Shown: positions 8,653 to 17,977 of the stretch, in pieces
Position numbering within the stretch: position 1 is the first letter of the stretch
Layout of the letters: every line of letters begins with the position of its first letter
From: an uncultured Akkermansia sp.
Lineage (GTDB): Bacteria > Verrucomicrobiota > Verrucomicrobiia > Verrucomicrobiales > Akkermansiaceae
Length of the DNA: 52,905 nucleotides
Assembly (NCBI GenBank): GCA_947588735.1
Contig: CANQAD010000007.1
Span: forward strand, 1 to 52,905
Direction: 5' to 3'
Program-made: the position numbers and the translations under genes
Notes under the pieces: model-generated
What the model was told of the DNA's origin: nothing
Databases searched by the model: none
What the model saw: only the letters and a program-made list of their open reading frames with translations

Positions 8653-10103
8653 GTAAGCAGGAGGCAGAGTGTTGGGCAGCGCCTCATCCGCCCGGCGGGC
8701 GCACATGTTACCGCGTGGTCATGTGGCTGGTCGATGCTGTGGATGAGCAGATGTTGATCGTTTGCAGGCGTAAGCGCGCCGAGATTGTGCAGCGTATGCA
8801 GCAGGCTGGCGTACGCGGTGCCCGCGGCGTGCTGTCCGAGGCTCAGCACGAGTTGCAAACCCTCAACCGGAACATTTGCCGGGCTGCGTTTGATTTTTTT
8901 ACGCGCGCGCAGGGGGTGCGCGCGAGCGAGTTGCGCGCGGCGTTGCGAGCTGATGCCGGTGTGCTGGGCTACAGGTTGGGTGACGCTGCCGCAGAGGTGT
9001 GGCTGGAGCTTGTGGATGAGGAGGGAGTGGGTGAGCACATAGCGCGTTGGCAGGCTGCACTGCCCGATGTTTTGTGGTGTGCGGAAAGCATCGTGGAGCA
9101 AGTCCCTTCCCATGATGTGACAGACATGCAGCAAACAGCTCATGCAGCCGGTGCAGAGTGCACAGAGGAAGCAGCGGAGAATGTTGCGGAGTTTTCCCAC
9201 ACCACGGTGCTGCTGGAGGAGGCCGCTTCGGCTCTCCAGGCTGCCCAGGGCAAGGTGATGGTGGATGCCACTCTGGGCGGAGGGGGACATAGCGAGCGGC
9301 TCTTGCAGGCAGGGGCGAGCGTGTGGGGAATCGATCAGGACCCGGCGGCGCGTGCCGCGGCGCGCAGGCGGCTGGCCGACTATGGGGAGCAGATGCATGT
9401 GCTGGCGGGCAATTTCCGGCATATCAAGACGCTGCTGCACAGCCATGGGGTGGATGCGGTGGATGGTGTGTTGGCAGATTTGGGGATATCTTCCCCTCAA
9501 GTGGATACAGCGGAGCGTGGATTTTCTTTCATGGCGGAGGGACCTCTAGATATGCGGATGGACCCAATGCTGCCCCGCAGTGCGGCGGATATTGTGAATG
9601 AGGCGAGTGAGACGGAGTTGGCCGATATTCTGTGGCAGTACGGAGAGGAACGGGCTTCGCGTGCCATTGCCCGCCGCATTGTACGGCAGCGCGAGCACGG
9701 ACGCATTGTCACCACCACTCAGCTGGCGAGTATCATCAGCTCTGTGTCGCCCCGCAGGGGCAGACAGCATCCGGCCACGCGCAGTTTCCAGGCTCTACGT
9801 ATTGCGGTGAATGATGAGTTGGGTGCACTGGATGAGTTGTTGAGCGGCGGACTTTCCATGCTGCGTAGTGGAGGTCGCATGGCCATCATCACCTTCCACA
9901 GCTTGGAAGATCGCAAGGTGAAGCAATTTTTCGAACGTGTGACAAAACCGGAAATCGACCGGCCTGAATGGACGCATCCGCGACCGAATCCGGAATATTC
10001 AGCCCGCAGTCTCACCCGCAAACCCATGGTGCCTGGAGAGGCTGAACTGATTGCCAATCCGCGCTCTCGCAGCGCGAAACTGCGAGTTATCGAGAAACTG
10101 TAA
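8649..10103 (+). CDS. rsmH: 16S rRNA C1402 N4-methyltransferase RsmH with a 180-residue N-terminal extension
   Basis: Methylates N4 of C1402 in 16S rRNA using SAM. The RsmH core starts only at about residue 182 with FSHTTVLLEE, followed by the SAM loop DATLGGGGHSERLL (about 206) and later HSLEDRKVK and NPRSRSAKLR, to the end of the 484-residue protein. The core is about 300 residues, normal for the family. The first 180 residues are extra: mostly helical, Arg/Ala-rich, ending in an acidic linker, with no domain I recognise. The early start is supported by the ATGA overlap with mraZ, and leaving the extension out would open a gap of about 540 bp inside a cluster that otherwise has almost none. 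Confidence 0.9.
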   Translation: MSKQEAECWAAPHPPGGRTCYRVVMWLVDAVDEQMLIVCRRKRAEIVQRMQQAGVRGARGVLSEAQHELQTLNRNICRAAFDFFTRAQGVRASELRAALRADAGVLGYRLGDAAAEVWLELVDEEGVGEHIARWQAALPDVLWCAESIVEQVPSHDVTDMQQTAHAAGAECTEEAAENVAEFSHTTVLLEEAASALQAAQGKVMVDATLGGGGHSERLLQAGASVWGIDQDPAARAAARRRLADYGEQMHVLAGNFRHIKTLLHSHGVDAVDGVLADLGISSPQVDTAERGFSFMAEGPLDMRMDPMLPRSAADIVNEASETELADILWQYGEERASRAIARRIVRQREHGRIVTTTQLASIISSVSPRRGRQHPATRSFQALRIAVNDELGALDELLSGGLSMLRSGGRMAIITFHSLEDRKVKQFFERVTKPEIDRPEWTHPRPNPEYSARSLTRKPMVPGEAELIANPRSRSAKLRVIEKL

Positions 10104-10109
10104 TTGGTC

Positions 10110-10463
10110 ATGATAAGGCAAATATACAAATCACGATACTCGCAGCGAGTGAGCTTTGGCTTTTTGGTGTGGATGGTCGCTTTTGCCGTGATTGCAACGG
10201 CTATGGGGGTATCTTACGCTGTACTTAAGAATGAGCAGGTGGCAGAGCGCACTGAGATCAATAAACTGAATCGTGAGATAGCCATCTGCCGTATGAATGC
10301 CAACCAGTATCGCGCCAAAACAGATGCGCTCACCAATCGTTGGGCTATGCGTGAGCGATTGGCTCGTGTTGGTTCTGCGCTGCACGATATTCATCATAGC
10401 CAAATTGAAATTGCACGTAGCTCTCGTGAGGATACTGCCATACGTTCCACTGCTGTACGATAA
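10110..10463 (+). CDS. ftsL: FtsL-like division protein
   Basis: A small bitopic protein of 117 residues between rsmH and ftsI, the standard place for ftsL. A short basic cytoplasmic tail (RQIYKSRYSQR) is followed by one membrane helix (about residues 14-38). A periplasmic heptad-like coiled coil then begins near LKNEQVAERTEINKLN. FtsL usually pairs with FtsB and activates FtsWI. Sequence conservation in this family is weak, so the call rests on topology and position. ATG 10110 is chosen over an in-frame TTG at 10104; the gene starts 6 bp after rsmH. Confidence 0.75.
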   Translation: MIRQIYKSRYSQRVSFGFLVWMVAFAVIATAMGVSYAVLKNEQVAERTEINKLNREIAICRMNANQYRAKTDALTNRWAMRERLARVGSALHDIHHSQIEIARSSREDTAIRSTAVR

Positions 10464-10478
10464 CCTTTCTAACCGGTC

Positions 10479-12671
10479 ATGAAAACCAAAATACCCTTTG
10501 CAAATCGCTGCGCTTGGCTGTGTGTGCTGGTGCTAGGAGTTTCGAGTGTAATCACTTATCGTCTTGTGGAGCTGCAGGTGATAGATTCCGCGAACTGTGG
10601 GCAAATCGCAGCTGATGAGCTGATCGAAAAAGAGCGAATTCCGGCTCAGCGGGGGGTGATTATGGATCGCAATGAGGAAATACTCACCAACAATATTCAA
10701 AATGCGGAATTGGTTGCCAATCGCTACCACTTGCGTGAGCTTACGGCTGTTGTCGATGGTTTGGCCTACAACCAAGTGAGTCACACAATGGAATGGGCCC
10801 GAACCAAGGACGTTGCCGCACGACGCAAAATGCTCGCAAAAAAGCGGGCCGAACTTTTGGACAATGCTCGCCGTCGAATGACACCGGACGAGAAAGCCGA
10901 ACTGCGCCGTCAACTAGGTGCGGCAGATGCTAAAACCAATCGTATGCTTGAGTATGACCCGGAAGTGTGCGCATATTACTTCCAGTTGCATGATCGTTTG
11001 GTTGCTGAATTGCTTCTACCATATCTCTGCCGCGTAGAGGTGGACGGAAATTCGCTGCGTAAAAAACGATTTATGACGCGCGAGGATATTATCGAACGCA
11101 TCGCCCAAACAGCCACCGAACAATACAATCGCGAGGCAAAGAAAAGGGGAGAGCCCACCCGTTCTTTCCGCAATCAAATTATTTTGGCCAAGGGAATTAA
11201 TTTGGATACTGCCGAAAAAATTAAGGAGACGCTAACGAAGGCCCATGTGCGTGGTATTATGGTTCAGTCCAATCCAAAACGCTCGTACGTGATGCCGGAG
11301 ATGCTTTGCCACGTGCTAGGCTATGTGGATCATGAAAACCGTGGCGTGAGTGGCGTAGAGGAGTATTTCCAGAGCTACTTGGCCGGCGTGGACGGTATGC
11401 GTGAATATCGTCATAATGCACGTGGGCAAGTTTTGCCGAATGAGGATGATCGTTACTTGGCGCCGAAGGATGGACTTAGCCTGAGGCTTACTATTGATAT
11501 GCGTTTGCAAGCCATCTGTGAGCAGGAGCTGGATCGTGGCATGCGTCACTACCGCGCTAAGCGTGGTTGTATGATTGTACTGGAGCCACACACGGGGGAT
11601 ATTCTTGCCATGGTGAGTCGACCCTCCTTTAATCTCAATACGAAGGATCTCATTACCCCGGAAGGTACGTTTAAGCGTAGCACCGTGAAGGATGCCAAAG
11701 GAATGCCGGTGACGGGTGACTTTAACTTCGCTTGCCAGACACGCTATGAACCAGGCTCCACCTTCAAAGTGATAGCTGCTACCACTGCAATTGATAAGCA
11801 TATCATGCGTATTGATACCCCGGTAAATTGTTCGCCTTTCAGCGTGGGTTTTGGTAGCAAACCGATTAATGACGGGCGTTTCAACTATGGCACGCAGCCG
11901 ATGTTTTGCGTGCTCAAGAAATCGAGTAACCCGGGTGCGGCACGCATTGCACTGGCATGCAAGTGGCCCAATTACAAAGAGTATATCTGCCGATACGGCT
12001 TGGATAAATCGGTGGGGGTAGATTTGCCCAGTGGTGGCGCGTGCCTGTTGGCAGATGGCAACAACATCGTTAACTTCTCTCGCATTGCATATGGTTATTC
12101 CGTCTCAGTTTCTCCGCTACATATGGCGGTTGTCTACGCCACCATCGCAAACGATGGTGTGCGTATGAAACCGCGTCTTATTGATAAAATCATTGCGGCA
12201 GATGGCTCTGTATATGATGAGTGTAATCCTCAGGAGGTACAACGCGTGATGACGAGTGAGACGGCCCGGGATTTGCGGCGTGCTTTACGCAGCGTGACAG
12301 AAAGCAGTGGTCAGGGCGGACGCGGTACTGCCACAGCGGCGGCCATACCTGGTTTTATGATTGGCGGTAAGACCGGAACCGCCAAGAAAGTGAAAGAAAA
12401 AGGTGGTTATTACGAAGGATTATATACTGTGTCCTTTGCGGGAATACTGCCGATAGACAACCCCCAGCTTGTAGTTATGACAGTGATTGATGAGCCTCAC
12501 CCTACGGATTGTAGTCCGGGCGGTGGTACGGTTGCCGCGCCTATATTCCGACAGGCGGCAGAACGTTTTATCAACGTGCTAAATATTCAACCCAGTGATC
12601 CCGAGTCATATGAGCGTTACCGCAATAGCAAGGATCGCACGGATCAACGGATTTCATCTTCTAACCCATGA
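10479..12671 (+). CDS. ftsI: Septal peptidoglycan transpeptidase FtsI/PBP3 (class B PBP)
   Basis: Crosslinks septal peptidoglycan with FtsW. It is a 730-residue class B PBP with an N-terminal membrane helix (about 11-28), a pedestal domain and a C-terminal transpeptidase domain. All three active-site motifs are present: S427-T-F-K430, S482-S-N484 and K631-T-G. It is much longer than E. coli FtsI (588). The extra length includes an insertion at about residues 95-160 that is rich in Arg, Lys, Glu and Ala, likely a helical hairpin in the pedestal. There are no obvious PASTA domains. It starts 15 bp after ftsL and overlaps murE by ATGA. Confidence 0.93.
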   Translation: MKTKIPFANRCAWLCVLVLGVSSVITYRLVELQVIDSANCGQIAADELIEKERIPAQRGVIMDRNEEILTNNIQNAELVANRYHLRELTAVVDGLAYNQVSHTMEWARTKDVAARRKMLAKKRAELLDNARRRMTPDEKAELRRQLGAADAKTNRMLEYDPEVCAYYFQLHDRLVAELLLPYLCRVEVDGNSLRKKRFMTREDIIERIAQTATEQYNREAKKRGEPTRSFRNQIILAKGINLDTAEKIKETLTKAHVRGIMVQSNPKRSYVMPEMLCHVLGYVDHENRGVSGVEEYFQSYLAGVDGMREYRHNARGQVLPNEDDRYLAPKDGLSLRLTIDMRLQAICEQELDRGMRHYRAKRGCMIVLEPHTGDILAMVSRPSFNLNTKDLITPEGTFKRSTVKDAKGMPVTGDFNFACQTRYEPGSTFKVIAATTAIDKHIMRIDTPVNCSPFSVGFGSKPINDGRFNYGTQPMFCVLKKSSNPGAARIALACKWPNYKEYICRYGLDKSVGVDLPSGGACLLADGNNIVNFSRIAYGYSVSVSPLHMAVVYATIANDGVRMKPRLIDKIIAADGSVYDECNPQEVQRVMTSETARDLRRALRSVTESSGQGGRGTATAAAIPGFMIGGKTGTAKKVKEKGGYYEGLYTVSFAGILPIDNPQLVVMTVIDEPHPTDCSPGGGTVAAPIFRQAAERFINVLNIQPSDPESYERYRNSKDRTDQRISSSNP

Positions 12672-14194
12672 TAAATCATAAACAACTTTTTTCCGTGCTT
12701 CCGGATGCAGTGGTTACCGGTGCGTTACGCCGCACCATTGGACAGCTCACAGATGATAGCCGTAAAGTGACACCTGGCAGCGTTTTCATTGCGGTGAGAG
12801 GTAGTAAATTCGATGGTCACAGCGCTATTCAAAAAGCGATTAGCAATGGTGCGGTGGTGATTGTGGCTGAAAAACCTTGTCCCCCCAGCATAGAGGAAAA
12901 GGGCGTATGTTGGGTGCAAGTGAAGAGTACACGGCAGGCTTGCGGCATGCTCATGAGCGCATGGCATGGTTTTCCGAGCCAGCAGCTCGTTACCATTGGC
13001 GTTACAGGTACGAATGGTAAGACCACAATAGCCTATTTGTTGCATCATATTCTGCGCAGCACTTGGCAGAAAGCTGGACTCATTGGTACTGTGCTGTATG
13101 ATGATGGCGCACGGCGTATGAGCTCGCATAACACGACACCAGGCAGTGCGGAGCTACAGCGCATGATGGCAGATATGGTTCGAAATGGTTGCCGCGCGGT
13201 GGCTATGGAAGTTTCATCGCATTCACTTGATCAGCAACGCACTGTTGGTACAGCTTTCCGTGTTGGTATCTTTACTAATCTCACTCAAGATCACCTAGAT
13301 TATCACGGGGATATGGAGAGCTATTACCAAGCAAAGAAAAAGCTTTTTACAGGCATGGCGTTGGGAACTGATCGCAAGGCCGTTGCTGTTATTAATATCG
13401 ACGATTCATTCGGGCGACGTCTAGCGGAAGAAATGAGGCCTCTCATGAGGGTACGAACTTTCGGAGAATCTATTGATGCGGAGTATCGTATTACCCCACG
13501 GCTTATCACTCTGAAAGGTAGTCAGTATGAGCTCACGTGGAAAGGACGTAGCTTTTTGGTTCGCATTCCGCTTATCGGCGAATTCAATATCTCTAACAGT
13601 ATGGCAGCGTTGGTTGGCGCCGCTGCAGCCGGGGTGAACTTTCGGGACGCGATCAGTTGCCTCGCGACGGCCCCACAGGTGCCAGGGCGCTTGGAGTTGG
13701 TGAGTGGTGCGCACCATGTGCAGTGCTTTGTGGACTACGCGCATACACCGGATGCGCTGGAAAATGTTTGTCGCACCATGCGCGCACTCACGCGGCAAGG
13801 GAGGCTCATCGTTGTATTCGGTTGTGGAGGAGATCGAGATCGCACGAAGCGTCCTCTTATGGGGGCGGCAGCAGCGAAGTATGCAGATGTCTGCTTAGTG
13901 ACAAGCGATAATCCTCGCCATGAAAATCCTGAGGATATTATTGATGAGATTATGCCCGGCATCCCAGTGGAGAAGCAGCGGCGTATCACCAACCGAGGTG
14001 AAGCCATCGAAACCGCACTCAATATTGCATGTCCGGGGGATGTAGTGCTCATCGCTGGCAAAGGGCATGAGGATTATCAGATTATTGGCGATAAAACCAC
14101 ACGATTTTCAGATGCTGAGGCCGTGCGCCGTTTTGTTGAGCGTAGAGAGGCCGAAATCATTGCCACCAAAAAAGCAGAAAAAAAGCATGACTGA
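12668..14194 (+). CDS. murE: UDP-MurNAc-L-Ala-D-Glu:meso-diaminopimelate ligase
   Basis: Adds the third residue to the peptidoglycan stem peptide in the cytoplasm, using ATP. The 508-residue product has the Mur ligase order: N-terminal UDP-binding domain, central ATPase domain with GVTGTNGKTT (about 110-119), and C-terminal domain. The specificity motif DNPR is present (D414-R417, followed by HENP), which in characterised MurE enzymes marks meso-diaminopimelate as substrate, so the wall is probably mDAP-type. ATGA overlap with ftsI upstream; its last 8 nt overlap murF. Confidence 0.95.
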   Translation: MINHKQLFSVLPDAVVTGALRRTIGQLTDDSRKVTPGSVFIAVRGSKFDGHSAIQKAISNGAVVIVAEKPCPPSIEEKGVCWVQVKSTRQACGMLMSAWHGFPSQQLVTIGVTGTNGKTTIAYLLHHILRSTWQKAGLIGTVLYDDGARRMSSHNTTPGSAELQRMMADMVRNGCRAVAMEVSSHSLDQQRTVGTAFRVGIFTNLTQDHLDYHGDMESYYQAKKKLFTGMALGTDRKAVAVINIDDSFGRRLAEEMRPLMRVRTFGESIDAEYRITPRLITLKGSQYELTWKGRSFLVRIPLIGEFNISNSMAALVGAAAAGVNFRDAISCLATAPQVPGRLELVSGAHHVQCFVDYAHTPDALENVCRTMRALTRQGRLIVVFGCGGDRDRTKRPLMGAAAAKYADVCLVTSDNPRHENPEDIIDEIMPGIPVEKQRRITNRGEAIETALNIACPGDVVLIAGKGHEDYQIIGDKTTRFSDAEAVRRFVERREAEIIATKKAEKKHD

Positions 14195-15569
14195 ATTGGA
14201 GCTTCAGAATCTCGTGGAAAGCACGAATGGCGAGCTACGGATGCGGGGTTCGCGCCGTATCACTGCCGGTGTATCCACAGATAGTCGTTGCGTGAAGGAA
14301 GGTTGTGTGTTCTTCGCGCTTATGGGAGACAAATTTGATGGCAATAGCTTTGCTCCGGAGGTATCGCAAAAAGCTGCCGCGGTGGTGGTAAGTAGAACGA
14401 CTGGGGAGTACAGCCCAGAGTGCAGTGTGGTTCTGGTCCCAGATACACTAAGGGCCTTGCAAGACTTGGCGACTTGGTGGCGGGAACAAATGGTTGCGCC
14501 TGTGGTGGGAATCACAGGTTCGAGCGGCAAAACTAGCACGAAGGATATGGTTCGCGCCGTGTTGCAACAGCATTTTTCGCGTGTGGTTGCCACACAGGGT
14601 AATCTCAACAATCACGTAGGCGTGCCACTGAGCATTCTTTCCGCACCTAAAGATATTGAAGCTGCTGTGTGGGAAATGGGCATGAACCACTTCGGCGAAC
14701 TTGCTCCGCTATGTAGAGTGACCCAGCCAAATATTGGTATCATCACGCACATCGGCTCGGCACACATTGGTATGCTTGGCTCGAGGGATGCTATAGCGCA
14801 AGAAAAATGCACCTTGGCACGTTCTCTTCCAGCGGAACGTGGCTGCATGATTTACCCTTCGGAGGATGATTATGCAGACTATATTGCAACGCAGACGCAG
14901 GCGCGTGTTCTGCCCGTGGGAGGTGAGCAGAGTGTCATCCGTGCATGTAATGTGAGAACTAATGCCCAAGGAAGCGATTACACACTCGTGGTCGCCGGTG
15001 TGGGTGAGCAGGCGGTACATTTGCCGGTGCCTGGTGCTCACATGGTAAGCAATAGCCTGCTGGCGGCAGCAGCAGGATGGCAGTTGGGCTGTAGCTTGCA
15101 GGAGATTGCTACCGGGCTCGCCAACATAGCCATTACCCATGGACGTCTCACCTGTCATGGGAAGAACGGAATTCTACTAGTGGATGATACCTACAACGCC
15201 AATCCAGAAAGTATGGTGGCAGCACTGCACACAGTAGCAGGTATGGCTTTGCAAGGGAGACTGTATGCAGTGCTCGGAAAAATGGGCGAATTGGGCAGCG
15301 CCGGTGTGGCGGCTCATGCACGCGTAGGCAAGTACGCAGCCGAGTGTGGCTATGCGATGGTTGTGGTACTTGGCGAGGGTAGTGCAGAGTTGCATGCCTT
15401 GGTGGAGGCCGCGCGAGAAGGTGGTGTGTCAGTGCAGTGGGTCGAGAGTCCACAGCAGGCCGCAGAGGTCCTGCGAGCTGTGGTGGGCAAAGGGGATGCG
15501 ATTTTGTTCAAAGGCTCCCGCGCGGCGGGTATCGAACGAGTTATGGAGGAATTTCTCAAAAAAGATTAA
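14187..15569 (+). CDS. murF: UDP-MurNAc-tripeptide:D-Ala-D-Ala ligase
   Basis: Adds D-Ala-D-Ala to the tripeptide precursor. The 460-residue product shows the MurF ATP loop GITGSSGKTSTKDM, the EMGMNHFGEL segment and DDTYNANPESM, all typical of the family. The start ATG 14187 (MTELELQN) overlaps the end of murE by 8 nt; the frame is open further upstream inside murE, but those residues do not resemble MurF. Only 6 bp separate it from mraY. Confidence 0.95.
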   Translation: MTELELQNLVESTNGELRMRGSRRITAGVSTDSRCVKEGCVFFALMGDKFDGNSFAPEVSQKAAAVVVSRTTGEYSPECSVVLVPDTLRALQDLATWWREQMVAPVVGITGSSGKTSTKDMVRAVLQQHFSRVVATQGNLNNHVGVPLSILSAPKDIEAAVWEMGMNHFGELAPLCRVTQPNIGIITHIGSAHIGMLGSRDAIAQEKCTLARSLPAERGCMIYPSEDDYADYIATQTQARVLPVGGEQSVIRACNVRTNAQGSDYTLVVAGVGEQAVHLPVPGAHMVSNSLLAAAAGWQLGCSLQEIATGLANIAITHGRLTCHGKNGILLVDDTYNANPESMVAALHTVAGMALQGRLYAVLGKMGELGSAGVAAHARVGKYAAECGYAMVVVLGEGSAELHALVEAAREGGVSVQWVESPQQAAEVLRAVVGKGDAILFKGSRAAGIERVMEEFLKKD

Positions 15570-15575
15570 CAAACG

Positions 15576-16643
15576 ATGCTCCACTATTTTTTCAATCTGA
15601 GCCGTGCTGGGGTGTACCTGATGGCGCTGGTAACGCCGTTGGCGCTGATGTTTATCCTGGGGCCCTGGACAATAAGGAAGCTGCGGGAGCTGAAGGCGGG
15701 GCAGCCCGTTCGCGAGGCTCACGGGAATGTGCATGCGCCGGATCACGCGGCGAAAGCGGGGACGCCGACGATGGGCGGTGTTTTGCTCATTGGGGCGGTA
15801 GGGGTGTTTTCCCTGCTCTTTTTGCCGTTGACATCGGTGTGTGTTCAATGTGTCTTGCTGGTAACGTTTGTCACGGCTTTTCTCGGTTTCCTTGATGACT
15901 ACGCTAAGGTGAAAAAACACAACAGCGCCGGGGTCAATGGCTGGTTCAAGATTTTTCTGCAAACAGCTGCCGCCGCTGCTTGTGCTGTGTATCTATACTG
16001 CAACATGGATTCGAACGCGTGTTACACCTTGGTGCCCTTCTACGGCTTTGTCAACATCGGTTGGCTCTCCATCCCCCTGGCCATCTTTACGATCGTCGCT
16101 ACCTCGAACGCCGTGAATTTGACCGACGGGTTGGATGGATTGGCGAGCGGGTGCATGATGCCGGCCCTGTTCTTTTACTTTGTCATCACAGCTGGGCCCG
16201 TGGACGCTCTGCCCTTTTGCAATGGCATCACCGCTGAGCCTCTGAGCCCTTATGCGGTTGCTGTGGCATTTGCCTGTCTCGGCTTTCTGTGGTACAACTG
16301 TCACCCCGCGCGCGTATTCATGGGAGACACGGGGTCGCTCGCGCTGGGCGGAGCATTGGGCACGTTGGCTGTTTGTACGGGAACGGAACTACTGCTCATC
16401 ATTTTAGCCGGTGTTTTTGTGGCGGAGGCGTCATCCGTGGTGGTGCAGGTGGTGTGGTTCAAAATCACCAAGAGTTGGTACGGCGAGGGACGACGGTTCT
16501 TTCGCATGGCTCCATTGCACCATCATTTTGAGAAAGGTGGCATGAGTGAGACGCAGGTGTGTGTGCGTTTTTGGATTATTTCGGTTCTCTTGCTGTTTCT
16601 CGCGGTGTTGGCATACGTTCCCGTTTCTCATTCCTTCTCATGA
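15576..16643 (+). CDS. mraY: Phospho-MurNAc-pentapeptide translocase
   Basis: Integral membrane enzyme that makes lipid I by moving phospho-MurNAc-pentapeptide onto undecaprenyl phosphate. It has 355 residues and about ten membrane helices. Visible family motifs are GTPTMGG, the aspartate pair in FLDDYAKV, NAVNLTDGLDGLA, the FMGDTGSLALGG loop and APLHHHFEKGG. Length matches E. coli MraY (360). It overlaps murD by ATGA. Confidence 0.96.
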   Translation: MLHYFFNLSRAGVYLMALVTPLALMFILGPWTIRKLRELKAGQPVREAHGNVHAPDHAAKAGTPTMGGVLLIGAVGVFSLLFLPLTSVCVQCVLLVTFVTAFLGFLDDYAKVKKHNSAGVNGWFKIFLQTAAAAACAVYLYCNMDSNACYTLVPFYGFVNIGWLSIPLAIFTIVATSNAVNLTDGLDGLASGCMMPALFFYFVITAGPVDALPFCNGITAEPLSPYAVAVAFACLGFLWYNCHPARVFMGDTGSLALGGALGTLAVCTGTELLLIILAGVFVAEASSVVVQVVWFKITKSWYGEGRRFFRMAPLHHHFEKGGMSETQVCVRFWIISVLLLFLAVLAYVPVSHSFS

Positions 16644-17950
16644 ACCTGAATGGCAAAAAAGTAGCGGTGTTGGGCTGCGGTCGCAGCGGGATTGCGGCGG
16701 CGCATTTAGCGGCGGCGCACGGTGCGGCGCGGGTCTGTGTCTTTGACTCCGATCCCGAGGCTGTCTGCCACGATGCGACGGTGGAGTTGGTTGCGGGCGC
16801 CGGTGAAAAGGAGGCGCGTGAATTTGCGCCGGAACTCGTAGTGATCTCGCCGGGAATTGAGGCAGACAAGCCGTGGGCGTTGGCGTTCACATGCGCAGGA
16901 GCTCCAATTATCGGCGAGGTGGAGTTGGCTTACCGATACTTTGGAGGGCGCATCATAGCCATTACAGGCACGAACGGCAAAACAACCACGACCGCGCTCA
17001 TTGAGCACATCTTGCTCCAAGCGGGGCGCAGTGCAAAGGCGTGTGGGAATTATGGTTACCCTTTCTCTGAGGTAGCGTTGCAAAAACCTCAGCCGGAATT
17101 CTCGGTACTGGAGGTTTCGTCCTTCCAGCTGGAGACGGTGCAAAGCTTTCGGCCGGAAGTCGCGGTGTGGCTTAACTTTGCGCCTGACCACATGGATCGT
17201 TACACCAAGGTGCGTGACTATTGCCGCGCTAAATTACGCATCTTTGAAAACATGGATGAGAAGCAATTTGCCATCATTCGTGTGGGTGAAAAATTGCCCC
17301 ATATCAAACCACAGGTTGTGGAGTTCTCTGCTTACGATGGCGGTGGCATCCTGCGTTATGAGGGAACCTGTATCAAGCAGATAGACACCACTGTAGTTGA
17401 TTTGAAAGGTACGGCTTTGGTGCAGGCACACAATGCAGAGAATACTATGGCTGGTATCTTGGCGTGTCGAGCAGTTGGACTCAAAGATGATGAAATTGTC
17501 CCCGCGCTTGCTAATTTCGAGCCGCCGCACCACCGCTGTGAGTTCGTCGCAGAGGAGCATGGTGTGCTTTGGTTGAATGATTCCAAAAGTACCAATCTGC
17601 ACTCAACCGAGGCAGCCATCCGTTCGCAGAAACGCCCCATCATTTTGCTTATTGGCGGTAAGGACAAGGGTTTAGACTATGTACCTCTACTACCTATCAT
17701 GCAAGGCAAAGTGAAATTATGTGTCGTGTTTGGGCAAATTGCTGAGCAACTGCAGCGAACCTTTTCAGGAACTTGTGAAACCGTGCGTGTGCAGACCGTG
17801 AGCGAGGCCGTGCGCGTGGCGGCAACGCGAGCAGAATCCGGTGATGTAGTTCTTTTCTCACCTGGTACATCTTCTTTCGACCAGTACAAGAACTATGCAC
17901 AACGCGGTGACGATTTCCGCCAAGCTGTTTCAGGAATTCTTCGTCTTTGA
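16640..17950 (+). CDS. murD: UDP-MurNAc-L-Ala:D-Glu ligase
   Basis: Adds D-Glu to UDP-MurNAc-L-Ala. The 436-residue product begins at ATG 16640 with the Rossmann-type MNLNGKKVAVLGCGRSG. It carries the ATP loop ITGTNGKTTTTAL, the LEVSSFQLE segment, LNDSKSTN and GGKDKG, all expected of MurD. The start overlaps the mraY stop (ATGA); an upstream in-frame extension to 16559 lies inside mraY and is discarded. The next gene begins 27 bp downstream. Confidence 0.95.
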   Translation: MNLNGKKVAVLGCGRSGIAAAHLAAAHGAARVCVFDSDPEAVCHDATVELVAGAGEKEAREFAPELVVISPGIEADKPWALAFTCAGAPIIGEVELAYRYFGGRIIAITGTNGKTTTTALIEHILLQAGRSAKACGNYGYPFSEVALQKPQPEFSVLEVSSFQLETVQSFRPEVAVWLNFAPDHMDRYTKVRDYCRAKLRIFENMDEKQFAIIRVGEKLPHIKPQVVEFSAYDGGGILRYEGTCIKQIDTTVVDLKGTALVQAHNAENTMAGILACRAVGLKDDEIVPALANFEPPHHRCEFVAEEHGVLWLNDSKSTNLHSTEAAIRSQKRPIILLIGGKDKGLDYVPLLPIMQGKVKLCVVFGQIAEQLQRTFSGTCETVRVQTVSEAVRVAATRAESGDVVLFSPGTSSFDQYKNYAQRGDDFRQAVSGILRL

Positions 17951-17977
17951 TCTCATTTAACAACTCTATAAACTCCC

